Origin: Proteocatella sphenisci DSM 23131
GTDB taxonomy: Bacteria > Bacillota > Clostridia > Peptostreptococcales > Filifactoraceae
DNA length: 52,558 bases
Reading direction: 5' to 3'
Assembly: GCF_000423525.1 (NCBI RefSeq)
Contig: NZ_AUID01000020.1
Coordinates: forward strand, 1 to 52,558
Part shown: piece by piece, positions 1-7,466 of the stretch
Position numbering within the stretch: position 1 is the stretch's first letter
Layout: each line of letters opens with the position of its first letter
Position numbers and translations under genes: made by a program
The notes under the pieces: generated by a model
The model's input: only the letters and a program-made list of their open reading frames with translations
Database searches by the model: none
What the model was told of the DNA's origin: nothing

Positions 1-96
1 AAAGAATTTCTTTTATACGCTGTAGGAAGAAATTTAAATAAATATTATCGCTTCGCGAAGGAAAAAATCAAAACCTACGAAGCAAAAACAGCCTAA
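1..96 (+). CDS. IS1182-like transposase, C-terminal 31 residues (partial)
   Basis: Frame 1 is open from the window edge to TAA at 94-96. It encodes the end of a transposase, beginning KEFLLYAVGRNLNKYYRF and continuing with a lysine-rich tail. A hydrophobic, aromatic segment followed by a short basic tail is what I recall for the C-terminus of IS1182-type transposases. The catalytic DDE residues lie upstream of the window. The call is supported by the matching terminal repeat downstream and by the N-terminus of a related transposase at the other end of the window. Confidence 0.7.
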   Translation, partial: KEFLLYAVGRNLNKYYRFAKEKIKTYEAKTA

Positions 97-171
97 TCCT
101 ATCGGATTTTTATAAGTCATGAGAAAATATCAAATGGCTTTTTTGTCATACAATAAATATTAAATTAAACA

Positions 172-234
172 AAAAAATCCTAAATTATTCAGTGCTCTAC
201 ATTTTTGTAGATGTTGAATAATCTAGGATTTTTA
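172..234. terminator. Large hairpin, bidirectional terminator inside the IS tail
   Basis: AAAAATCCTA (173-182) pairs with TAGGATTTTT (224-233). After one mismatch, ATTATTCA (184-191) pairs with TGAATAAT (215-222), and an inner CTACA/TGTAG stem follows. A-runs on the left and T-runs on the right suit termination in both directions. It would end the transposase transcript and also catch transcription running out of the minus-strand transporter into the IS. Confidence 0.7.
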
Positions 235-293
235 ATTATTTAAGTGCAGGTGTCAAAAAACGTTGTTTTCCGACAGCCCCTTTTTTTGTTTTA

Positions 294-1643
294 TTAAGCA
301 ACGTTTTCTGTGTCCCCGTCTTCATCAACAAGACCATTAAGAGTCTTGTCCATAGCCCAAAGTATAAGACCAGATACTATTGCGATTGCAGCGATTGTAA
401 AGTACGCTGTAGCAAATTCGAATTTAAGAGTAAATTCATATAGATATCCGTAAGATTTTCCAGCGAAGAATACTGCAAGTACCCATACGCTCATCATTGA
501 TGTAAGAAGTCTTGGTGGAGCAAATTTACTTATAAATGAGTTACCAAGTGGTGAGAATACCATTTCACCAAGTGAAAGTACAACACCAAATGCTATTATC
601 CATGCAAGTGGAGCAAGCTTTCCAGCTCTAGTAACATCAGCCATAGCAAATATTACATATGAAAGGCCAAGAAGGATCATACCAAGAGCCGTCTTTTTGA
701 ACATGCTCAGGTCACCTTTAGGTCTCTTTGAAAGTTTAGTCCAAAGTGATCCAAGAACTGGTCCAAGAGCTATACACATAAATGCGTTAAGAGAGTCAAA
801 CCAAGCTGTAGGAACTTCGAAGTTTCCTATCATCCAGTTTGCAACTCCTGTTTCTCCACCCCAGTAGTAATAAACTGGCATATATGCAAGGTACCAGAAT
901 ACCCAGAAAATAACTGAGAAGAATGAAACTAGGATAATAGCAGCAACTCTTTTTTTCTCCATAGGAGTAAGAGGTTTTTTCTCTTCTTCTTCTTTAGTTT
1001 TTGAATTTTCTTTGTTACGCTCGTCAATTTTAAATGGTTTTTTACCAGCATCTCCAAGGTATCTCCATCCAAATGTAAACCATGCTGCATCTATGAACAT
1101 CATGATGGCACAGATAAGGAATGCGAAAGAATATCCTTTTACTCCAGCAACCACTCCAAGGATTGTAGTTCCAAAGAATGAACCAAAGTTTACGAATGAA
1201 TACTGAGTAGAGAATGCACTGTCAAGCTGTCTTGGGTCGTCAAAAAGTCTTCCTGTGATAGCATTAGTCTGACACTTGAATAGACCTGTTCCTATAGAAA
1301 CAAGGATGATCATAATGTTTACCATTGAAGCAGATGTAGCTTGCCATCCTACCAGGTAACCAACTCCCATTAAAATCATTCCTACTGGAACTAAATATCT
1401 TGCCCCTATGTAACGATCCGATACATAAGCTCCGATTATTGGTGCAAGGTAAGTGAAAGCAACAAGGTTTGCAGACATTTTAGCCGCATCTGCAGGTGTT
1501 AGTCCAAGCCCCCCGTTTATAACACTGGCAACTACGAATACTGAGATTAGCCATTTAGCTGAATAAAATGCAAATCTTTCAAATGTGAAAGCAAGTGAGC
1601 ATACATAAAAACCAAAGGGTCTTTTTTTGTTAACATTTTCCAA
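294..1643 (-). CDS. POT/MFS-type peptide transporter
   Basis: A predicted proton-coupled importer of the major facilitator superfamily, closest to the POT (PTR2) oligopeptide family. About twelve hydrophobic segments are visible, with a charged cytoplasmic loop of lysines and glutamates near residues 210-235. The N-terminal TFERFAFYS matches the second half of the POT signature ExxERFxYY, but the first glutamate is replaced by phenylalanine, so substrate range or coupling may differ. I place the start at TTG 1643, giving 449 residues, because CAGGAGGA at 1651-1658 sits 7-8 bases before it. The frame is open to a TTG at 1694, but that puts the Shine-Dalgarno inside the coding region. It follows pepP on the same strand, so peptide uptake and peptide cleavage genes are adjacent. 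An IS end lies 14 bases past the stop. Confidence 0.75.
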   Translation of the reverse strand: MENVNKKRPFGFYVCSLAFTFERFAFYSAKWLISVFVVASVINGGLGLTPADAAKMSANLVAFTYLAPIIGAYVSDRYIGARYLVPVGMILMGVGYLVGWQATSASMVNIMIILVSIGTGLFKCQTNAITGRLFDDPRQLDSAFSTQYSFVNFGSFFGTTILGVVAGVKGYSFAFLICAIMMFIDAAWFTFGWRYLGDAGKKPFKIDERNKENSKTKEEEEKKPLTPMEKKRVAAIILVSFFSVIFWVFWYLAYMPVYYYWGGETGVANWMIGNFEVPTAWFDSLNAFMCIALGPVLGSLWTKLSKRPKGDLSMFKKTALGMILLGLSYVIFAMADVTRAGKLAPLAWIIAFGVVLSLGEMVFSPLGNSFISKFAPPRLLTSMMSVWVLAVFFAGKSYGYLYEFTLKFEFATAYFTIAAIAIVSGLILWAMDKTLNGLVDEDGDTENVA

Positions 1644-1680
1644 TTTTTTTTCCTCCTGAATTTTTTTTGTATTTAAAAAA

Positions 1681-1712
1681 GCAGCTGCATTCAATTTTAC
1701 AAAAGAATGCAG
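1681..1712 (-). terminator. Hairpin between pepP and the transporter, possible terminator or attenuator
   Basis: CTGCATTC (1705-1712 read on minus) pairs with GAATGCAG (1685-1692), and a TTTTTT run follows within a few bases. It lies 39 bases past the pepP stop and about 40 bases before the preferred start of the transporter. It could end pepP transcripts or attenuate read-through into the transporter. The stem is short and the U-run is slightly displaced. Confidence 0.45.
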
Positions 1713-1750
1713 TTACTTTAAACACCATAGTAATGGTAAGTTAAATGTAA

Positions 1751-3544
1751 TTATATTTCTCTTGTGTATATTTTCAACCATTCTTTTTCTTCATTTGTAA
1801 GGTATGGCGAAATTTTTTCAAACACCTGTTGATGGTAATAGTTAAGATAAGCACGTTCATCTTTATTTAATTCAGATGGTTCTAGAGCATCAAGATCGAT
1901 AGGTATGAATGTAACAACTTCAAAATTCATAAACTGACCGAATTCATTCTTTTCCGCGTTTTTGAATATAAGCTCATTTTCTAATCTTATGCCGTGTGAA
2001 TTTTCGATATAAATTCCTGGCTCGTTGGTTATTACCATACCAGGCTCCATTACAGCAGTTTCATTTTTGGATGGTACTATTTGCCATCTGAAACCACTTG
2101 GACCCTCATGAATATTGAGAAGGTAACCAACACCGTGTCCAGTTCCACATTTATAATCTATTCCAAGTTGCCATATAGGCTGTCTTGCAAGAACGTCAAG
2201 ATTGTATCCTCTTACACCATAAAGAAATTTTGCCATAGAAAGATTAATCATGCCTCTTGCTACTGCTGTAAAATGAATTTTAAGCTCATTGCTTATCTCT
2301 CCAAGCGCCAATGTTCTAGTTATGTCAGTCGTACCTTCATAATAGTTTCCACCGGTATCTGTCAGATAAAGATGTTCGGCTTTAAGCTCATAATCAGTTT
2401 CTTCTGTTGCGCTGTAATGCATCATTGCAGCATGCTCTTTGTAGGCAGATATAGGAGCAAAACTCGGCCCTATAAATCCTTCCTGCTGAGCTCTGAACTC
2501 CTCAAGTTTATCGGATGCAGATATCTCCGTAATTTTTATTTTTCCTATATTTTGCTTTAGCCAGTACATGAATTTAGTAAATGCAATTCCGTCTTTTATA
2601 TGACTTTTCCTTACGTTTTCAAGTTCGATTTCATTTTTAATAGCTTTAAACATGATAGTAGGGTTGTCTTTTTCAACTCTTTTAACCGCATTTGGAATAT
2701 TGTTGAATATAGCGTAGTTGATTTTCTTAGAATCAATCATAACAACGTTGTCACTGCTTATAGTTTTAATGAAATCATATATATCGTTATAAGGGTGTAT
2801 AATAACATTTTCTTTTGCAAATTCTGTCATTATATCATCACCAAGCTTGTTTTTATCAATAAACAAGTGAACTGTATCAAATGTTATAACTGAATAAGAA
2901 AGCACAAGTGGTGAATAAGCAACGTCATCACCTCTGATGTTAAGAAGCCACGCGATATCATCCAGGCTTGTAATTATATGGCAGGTAGTTTCTGATTCTT
3001 TCATTTTTTCTCTTACTCTCGCAAGTTTTGAAGAAAAACTTTCACCTGCATATTTTACATCTAGCAAAAAGGCTGGTTTTTCAGACATTGCAGGTCTGTC
3101 AGTCCAGAATGTATCAATAAGATCTGTATCGTAAACAATGCTTATATTTTTTTCGGATAGTTTTTTCTCAAGTGAAATCCCCTCTTCAGCTGCTATAACT
3201 CTTCCATCAAAGCCGAGCTTGCCGCCGTCCTGGATGCTGTTGTAAAGAAATTCTTCTGTAGTAGGAACTCCGGGTTCGCCCATTTTAAATAAACGAATGC
3301 CTGTTCCCTCTAACTGATGATCAGCCTGAATAAAATATCTTCCGTCTGTCCATAGTCCGGCGTCATCTTTGGTGATAACAACTGTACCAGCTGAACCGGT
3401 AAATCCTGATATGTATGCTCTTGTCTTAAAATATTCTCCAACATACTCGCTTTGATGATTGTCAGCAGATGGTATTATGTATGCATCTACACCTTGCTTG
3501 ATCATGAGTTGTCTTAGTTTTGATACTCTTTCAAGAATGTTCAT
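1751..3544 (-). CDS. pepP: Xaa-Pro aminopeptidase, long M24B form
   Basis: A cytoplasmic metallopeptidase removing N-terminal residues that precede proline. At 597 residues it is the long form, with two creatinase-like N-terminal domains and a C-terminal pita-bread catalytic domain. Expected di-metal ligands are visible: two aspartates in DTGGNYYEGTTDITRT (about 393-408), histidine in GTGHGVGY (about 467), glutamate in NEPGIY (about 508) and glutamate in RLENEL (about 520). The start ATG at 3544 has GGAGG nine bases upstream. It is transcribed toward the peptide transporter, which suits amino acid fermentation. The symbol follows common usage; the long form resembles eukaryotic XPNPEP1 more than E. 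coli PepP. Confidence 0.93.
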   Translation of the reverse strand: MNILERVSKLRQLMIKQGVDAYIIPSADNHQSEYVGEYFKTRAYISGFTGSAGTVVITKDDAGLWTDGRYFIQADHQLEGTGIRLFKMGEPGVPTTEEFLYNSIQDGGKLGFDGRVIAAEEGISLEKKLSEKNISIVYDTDLIDTFWTDRPAMSEKPAFLLDVKYAGESFSSKLARVREKMKESETTCHIITSLDDIAWLLNIRGDDVAYSPLVLSYSVITFDTVHLFIDKNKLGDDIMTEFAKENVIIHPYNDIYDFIKTISSDNVVMIDSKKINYAIFNNIPNAVKRVEKDNPTIMFKAIKNEIELENVRKSHIKDGIAFTKFMYWLKQNIGKIKITEISASDKLEEFRAQQEGFIGPSFAPISAYKEHAAMMHYSATEETDYELKAEHLYLTDTGGNYYEGTTDITRTLALGEISNELKIHFTAVARGMINLSMAKFLYGVRGYNLDVLARQPIWQLGIDYKCGTGHGVGYLLNIHEGPSGFRWQIVPSKNETAVMEPGMVITNEPGIYIENSHGIRLENELIFKNAEKNEFGQFMNFEVVTFIPIDLDALEPSELNKDERAYLNYYHQQVFEKISPYLTNEEKEWLKIYTREI

Positions 3545-3595
3545 TATATAAAACCTCCTCTTTATAATTTTAAATATTTGTATTTTACATAGCCA

Positions 3596-3624
3596 ATAAT
3601 ATCATAAAATATTATTGCTTACAA
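3596..3624 (-). promoter_or_regulatory. Predicted sigma-A promoter of pepP
   Basis: On the minus strand TTGTAA (3619-3624) and TATTAT (3596-3601) are separated by exactly 17 bases, with a TGA extension before the -10. It lies about 50 bases upstream of the pepP start. Confidence 0.6.
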
Positions 3625-3688
3625 TACAAAATGGCAAAAAAACGTTAAATTATTATTAAAAGAATGAAAAAAAATGATAATTAGCATG

Positions 3689-3714
3689 ATTATTTTCATT
3701 TTTATGAAAATAAT
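3689..3714. promoter_or_regulatory. Inverted repeat, candidate operator or hairpin
   Basis: ATTATTTTCAT (3689-3699) and ATGAAAATAAT (3704-3714) are perfect reverse complements separated by TTTT. No U-run follows, so it is not an ordinary terminator. Its left arm overlaps a sequence matching about 14 of 19 positions of the classical Fur box. It may be a binding site for a Fur-family or other dimeric regulator, or chance in AT-rich DNA. Confidence 0.3.
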
Positions 3715-3891
3715 TCACGCAAGAATAATAATTGAACAAATTTTACGAATTATCAAAATAGGAGAAAATTAAGATTATTTTGACTATGTTAACAATATAG
3801 CGGACATTATCACACTAAATTATAGATGTAATTTCTGTTTCTATGTGGTATAATTATTAAGAAATATACTCACTGTGAGAGTAGGTTTAAT

Positions 3892-4503
3892 ATGAAGAGA
3901 CAAAAACCTTTGAGTAACACCAGTTTCTCAGGAAAAAATGGATATACTATAATCGAAGTTTTAATATCATTGATGCTTGCTTCCTTTATCATTACGATAT
4001 CATTCAATTTGTTTTCAGAATTATCTCACAGGAGCAATATATCAATAATGAAAAAAGAACTTATAGAATCGGCAGATTATCTGGAGCAAGTAATAAAAAG
4101 AGAATTTTCAAGATCAGAAGAGATAACGGATTATCTGGATATTGAGGGAAACCAGCATAGTATAATAGGTAGTGAACCAGTACAGTTTCTATGCATTTCA
4201 TTTAAAAGAACGAGGTATACGCTATATGATAGTGGATATGTTGAAGAATTTCTTATTGATGGGAAATATAAAAATAGTGTAAGAAAACCGGTTTACATCT
4301 CTAAACAGACCAAGCTGAATTTCAGTTCTCAAAATTACAAAAACTTACCGAGTTTTGAAGTAGGAAACCATATAAGCAAAATGATGATATCAAGGATTGA
4401 CGGTAATTTATACAGAATGTGGCTGGATCTGGAATATGAAAATACAGGTATAGGCTACAGTAAAGATTTTATTGTAGAGTTACAAGATCATAAAATCGAA
4501 TAA
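3892..4503 (+). CDS. Type IV prepilin-like protein
   Basis: A 203-residue protein with a prepilin leader. A basic stretch ends in glycine at NG|YTIIEVL (around residue 21), followed by a hydrophobic helix of about 20 residues. The +5 glutamate needed for assembly is present. The C-terminal part is soluble with no recognised domain; size and layout resemble minor pseudopilins of the PilW/ComGF kind. No peptidase, ATPase or platform protein lies nearby, so it is an orphan here and would need machinery encoded elsewhere. An extended -10 lies upstream, and spacing to efp suggests separate transcription. The exact role is unknown. Confidence 0.7.
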   Translation: MKRQKPLSNTSFSGKNGYTIIEVLISLMLASFIITISFNLFSELSHRSNISIMKKELIESADYLEQVIKREFSRSEEITDYLDIEGNQHSIIGSEPVQFLCISFKRTRYTLYDSGYVEEFLIDGKYKNSVRKPVYISKQTKLNFSSQNYKNLPSFEVGNHISKMMISRIDGNLYRMWLDLEYENTGIGYSKDFIVELQDHKIE

Positions 4504-4517
4504 TATAACTGATTTTC

Positions 4518-4547
4518 TTGACAATAGATTTGCCTTGAATATATAAT
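4518..4547 (+). promoter_or_regulatory. Predicted sigma-A promoter of efp
   Basis: TTGACA (4518-4523) and TATAAT (4542-4547) are both consensus hexamers with 18-base spacing. They lie about 85 bases upstream of the efp start. Confidence 0.75.
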
Positions 4548-4631
4548 AATAGTTACTAATGAAAAAATTGTATTTTCGGCATATGCTTGTAGTTAAACGA
4601 AATTTTATAAAATTTATTGGAGGATTAGTTA

Positions 4632-5189
4632 ATGATTTCAGCAGGAGATTTTAGAAAAGGCATTACTTTCGAAATGGATGGTCAACCATTCCTGATTATT
4701 GATTTTCAACATGTTAAACCAGGAAAAGGAGCAGCCTTTGTAAGAACTAAATACAAAAACCTTAAATCGGGAGTTTTGAGAGAAGAAACTTTTAATCCTA
4801 ACGATAAATTCCCAAAGGCTACTATAGAAACGAAAGAAATGGAATATTTGTATAATGATGGTGAACTTTATTACTTTATGGATAATGACACATTTGAGCA
4901 AATTCCACTTAATTTTGACCAAGTAGAAGAATCTATAAAATGGCTGAAAGAAAATGATAGTGCGACAATAAGATTTTACCAGGGGCTGGCATTTCAAGTT
5001 GAAGCGCCAAACTTTGTGGAGCTAGAGGTGATCGATTGTGAGCCTGGAGTAAAAGGCGATACAACAACAAACGTAACAAAAGCTGCCACTATGGAAACTG
5101 GCGCTATCGTACATGTCCCACTGTTTGTAAACCAAGGGGACAAAATTAGAATTGATACAAGATCAGGCGACTACATGTCAAGAGTGTAG
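4632..5189 (+). CDS. efp: Translation elongation factor P
   Basis: EF-P binds stalled ribosomes and promotes peptide bond formation at polyproline stretches. At 185 residues it has the normal length and three-barrel layout. The N-terminal KOW-like domain carries [14 protein letters not shown]; the lysine in the PGKGAA loop, near residue 32, is the tip residue modified in many bacteria. The C-terminal domain shows the family signature around [11 protein letters not shown]. The ATG follows TTGGAGGA at a normal distance, and a consensus promoter lies upstream. No modification gene (epmA-type or ymfI-type) is adjacent. Confidence 0.97.
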   Translation: MISAGDFRKGITFEMDGQPFLIIDFQHVKPGKGAAFVRTKYKNLKSGVLREETFNPNDKFPKATIETKEMEYLYNDGELYYFMDNDTFEQIPLNFDQVEESIKWLKENDSATIRFYQGLAFQVEAPNFVELEVIDCEPGVKGDTTTNVTKAATMETGAIVHVPLFVNQGDKIRIDTRSGDYMSRV

Positions 5190-5227
5190 AAACCCATAAT
5201 ATATACTTGTATAAGGAGGGCATGACC

Positions 5228-5653
5228 ATGGAATATTTATATGAAAGAGTTGCTTATTTAAGAGGACTTTGTGAAGGTCTTGGAATTTCTGAGGAAACCA
5301 AGGAAGGCCGAGTGCTTGAGGAAATTGTTGAGATACTTGGAGAGTTTGCAGATGCAATCGTCGAGCTATCTGATAAGCAAGAGGAACTAGAAGAGTATAC
5401 CGAGTTGATCGACGAAGATCTTTCAGAACTTGAAGATGATTTTTATGAAGAAGACGATGAAGATGACGAAGACGAGATGGGTTATGTTGAAGTTATGTGC
5501 CCACACTGTGGTGAAGAAATCGAGATTGATGAAGATTTACTTTATGACGAAGAGTCAGACATACTTTGCCCTTGCTGTGATCAGGTAATAATAAATGCCT
5601 GTGATGATGAGGACTTTGAAGAAGATGAAATAGAAGGCGAAAAAGAAAACTAG
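5228..5653 (+). CDS. CD1247-type acidic protein with zinc-ribbon-like motif
   Basis: A 141-residue protein of unknown function, resembling the family named after C. difficile CD1247. The N-terminal 60 residues (MEYLYERVAYLRGLCEGLG and onward) form a predicted helical domain. A highly acidic linker of aspartate and glutamate follows. Then come two cysteine pairs, CPHCGEE and CPCC, about 30 residues apart, a likely zinc ribbon. The start is ATG 5228: AAGGAGG at 5213-5219 is eight bases before it but only two before ATG 5222 and inside the longer frame. It sits between efp and rnc, as recalled for C. difficile. The acidity and cysteines could suit an RNA polymerase or nucleic-acid partner, but that is speculation. 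Confidence 0.75.
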   Translation: MEYLYERVAYLRGLCEGLGISEETKEGRVLEEIVEILGEFADAIVELSDKQEELEEYTELIDEDLSELEDDFYEEDDEDDEDEMGYVEVMCPHCGEEIEIDEDLLYDEESDILCPCCDQVIINACDDEDFEEDEIEGEKEN

Positions 5654-5669
5654 TTATAAAAATTATTTA

Positions 5670-5704
5670 TACCAGAAGGCTGCATTTAATGCAGCCTTTT
5701 GGTA
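5670..5704 (+). terminator. 16-bp hairpin just upstream of rnc
   Basis: TACCAGAAGGCTGCAT (5670-5685) pairs with ATGCAGCCTTTTGGTA (5689-5704) over 16 base pairs with one G-U and a three-base loop. There is only a TTTT inside the stem and no U-run afterwards, so termination would be weak. It lies 27 bases before the rnc start, so it could instead be a double-stranded substrate for RNase III in its own leader. Confidence 0.5.
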
Positions 5705-5731
5705 TAAGATACATAAAGAAAGGAGGTAAAT

Positions 5732-6424
5732 ATGAAAAAGCTTACCGAATTGCAAAGTAAAATTGGATATTATTTTCAAGATATAGAGCTTTTAAAGATA
5801 GCACTTACCCATACTTCATATGCGAATGAACACAAGAAAAAGATGATAAAGCACAATGAGAGACTCGAATTTCTGGGAGATAGCGTGCTTAGTCTAATTA
5901 TAACTACTTATCTTTTCAAAAATCTTTCCAATATTACTGAAGGTGAACTTTCAAGGATAAGATCTACAATTGTATGTGAAAATTCACTTAAAATAAGTGG
6001 GGATGAATTTAACCTGAGCCAATATATATATATGGGCAAAGGCGAGGAACAAACCGGTGGAAGAGGCAGAAGTTCTATTGTTTCAGATGCTATGGAGGCC
6101 CTTATAGCTTCTATATACCTTGATTCAAGTTATGAAAATGCAGAGAGTTTTGTTTTGGTACAAATGAGAGATACTATAGACAAAGCTATAGAGGGTAAAT
6201 TATTCAAAGACTATAAGACTCAGTATCAGGAAATGATACAAAAAAAATCTAATTGTAAAATAGAATATGTAGTTATAAGTGAAGAAGGTCCAGACCATCA
6301 AAAAATATTTACAGTCAGTCTCTTGTTAAACGATAAAAATGTGACCACTGGAAAGGGGAGGAGCAAAAAAGCGGCAGAACAAAATGCGGCAGAACTTGCT
6401 CTGGAAAAAACGAATGAAGCTTAA
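5732..6424 (+). CDS. rnc: Ribonuclease III
   Basis: A homodimeric Mg2+-dependent endonuclease that cuts double-stranded RNA, processing rRNA precursors and structured mRNAs. At 230 residues it has the usual length. The catalytic domain shows the signature NERLEFLGDS near residues 43-52. The second acidic cluster lies in SDAMEALIASIYLD near residue 117. The dsRNA-binding domain occupies about residues 155-228, ending in GRSKKAAEQNAAELAL. AAAGGAGG precedes the ATG. It overlaps the next gene by 11 bases, indicating co-translation. The long hairpin in its leader invites the idea of autoregulation known in E. coli. Confidence 0.97.
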   Translation: MKKLTELQSKIGYYFQDIELLKIALTHTSYANEHKKKMIKHNERLEFLGDSVLSLIITTYLFKNLSNITEGELSRIRSTIVCENSLKISGDEFNLSQYIYMGKGEEQTGGRGRSSIVSDAMEALIASIYLDSSYENAESFVLVQMRDTIDKAIEGKLFKDYKTQYQEMIQKKSNCKIEYVVISEEGPDHQKIFTVSLLLNDKNVTTGKGRSKKAAEQNAAELALEKTNEA

Positions 6425-7454
6425 GAAAACAATATCCATATTTGTGCCTCACAGTGGTTGCCCCAATGACTGTATATTCTGCAATCAAAAAAGAATAACA
6501 GGGGTATCTACTCCTGTGGGGCCTGAAGAAGCAGAAAATGTAATAATAGAATCGCTTAAGACTATTGATGCTGATACTGAGATTGAAATTGCATTTTTTG
6601 GAGGGAGTTTCACTGCTATAGAAAAAGAAAGACAAAAAGAATTGCTCGATGTTGCAAACAAATATAAAAAAGAATACAACATAAAAGACATACGAATATC
6701 CACCAGACCAGATGCTATAGACGAAGATATAATAAGTTTTTTAAAATCTTCAAATGTAACAATTATTGAGCTTGGAGTGCAATCTCTGGATGAAAATGTC
6801 CTTGCGCAAAGCAACAGAGGACATAACAGTGAGTGTGTGTATAGATCATCAGAGCTTATTTTAAAAAATGGATTTAAATTAGGATTACAGATGATGCTGG
6901 GATTACCTGGAGATTCAATTGAAAAAGTAAATTATACAGCAGATGAATTCATCAGAATATCTCCTCATTTTGTAAGGATATATCCAGTTCTTGTCATAAA
7001 AGATACAGGACTTGAATCACTTTTTAAGAGTAAGGTTTATGAACCATGGAGCGTTGAAAAAACAGTTGAGGCGTGCAAGGATATTTTTTTAAAATTCGCC
7101 AGAAATAAGATTAAGGTAATAAGGATGGGATTGCAGACAACACAAGATATTATGATTGGGAAAGATGTTGTTGCCGGTCCTTTTCATCCGGCGATTGGAG
7201 AACTGATTTATTCCATGGTGTACAGAGAAATAATTGAAAAAATGTTTATTGGAAAAGGCATAGAAGAATATAAAGGGAAAATTGTTGAAATAAATGCACC
7301 CAAGAGTCAAATCTCAAAAATTTCAGGGAACAAAAAATCTAACAGAGAGTATTTTAAAATCAGATATGGTATAGACCTTAAAATAGTGGCTGTTGAAAAA
7401 GGTATGGTCCTTAGAATAGGGGATTTGAAAGAAGATATATCATTTTTAGCTTAA
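6414..7454 (+). CDS. Radical SAM protein, Elp3-like
   Basis: A 346-residue iron-sulfur enzyme. The cluster-binding cysteines are in CPNDCIFC (about residues 16, 20 and 23), which fits the CxxxCxxC motif. GGSF follows near 62 and is the typical SAM-binding GGE-like motif. Its size and N-terminal sequence resemble clostridial proteins related to the radical SAM part of Elp3 (COG1243-like), without an acetyltransferase domain. The substrate is unknown; a tRNA modification role is an inference. I chose ATG 6414, overlapping rnc by 11 bases, because residues before it look unlike the family start. The frame is open back to ATG 6384. No strong Shine-Dalgarno precedes either, so coupling to rnc is likely. 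Confidence 0.8.
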   Translation: MKLKKTISIFVPHSGCPNDCIFCNQKRITGVSTPVGPEEAENVIIESLKTIDADTEIEIAFFGGSFTAIEKERQKELLDVANKYKKEYNIKDIRISTRPDAIDEDIISFLKSSNVTIIELGVQSLDENVLAQSNRGHNSECVYRSSELILKNGFKLGLQMMLGLPGDSIEKVNYTADEFIRISPHFVRIYPVLVIKDTGLESLFKSKVYEPWSVEKTVEACKDIFLKFARNKIKVIRMGLQTTQDIMIGKDVVAGPFHPAIGELIYSMVYREIIEKMFIGKGIEEYKGKIVEINAPKSQISKISGNKKSNREYFKIRYGIDLKIVAVEKGMVLRIGDLKEDISFLA

Positions 7455-7466
7455 GAAGAGGTAATC

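Larger units (their letters stand above)
1..280 (+). mobile_element. 3' end of an IS1182-like insertion sequence, cut by the window edge
   Basis: This holds the last part of the transposase frame (1-96), a non-coding tail, and a terminal inverted repeat. The repeat at 266-280, read on the minus strand, is GGGGCTGTCGGAAAA. It matches 14 of 15 bases of the left end of the second copy at 52235-52249 (GGGGCTGTCGGGAAA). The element ends about 14 bases past the stop codon of the minus-strand transporter. The 5' part lies outside the window, so its length and intactness cannot be judged. The IS1182 family is assigned from the N-terminal sequence of the second copy's transposase and from the GGGGCTGTC-type end. 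Confidence 0.8.
3545..3891. other. Divergent intergenic region between pepP and the prepilin gene
   Basis: This 347-base AT-rich region has no convincing gene. It holds the pepP promoter, an 11-bp perfect inverted repeat with a TTTT loop at 3689-3714, a Fur-like sequence at 3676-3694, and an extended -10 (TGG TATAAT at 3846-3854) about 38 bases before the prepilin start. No good -35 partners this -10. Confidence 0.6.

Noticed and set aside
1644-1694. TTG at 1694 as the start of the POT-like transporter
   Set aside because: It has no ribosome binding site, lies inside a hairpin, and places CAGGAGGA within the coding region; TTG 1643 fits that site.
2081-3134. Several plus-strand reading frames opposite pepP
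   Set aside because: They are antisense shadows of a conserved gene, with no ribosome binding sites and improbable composition.
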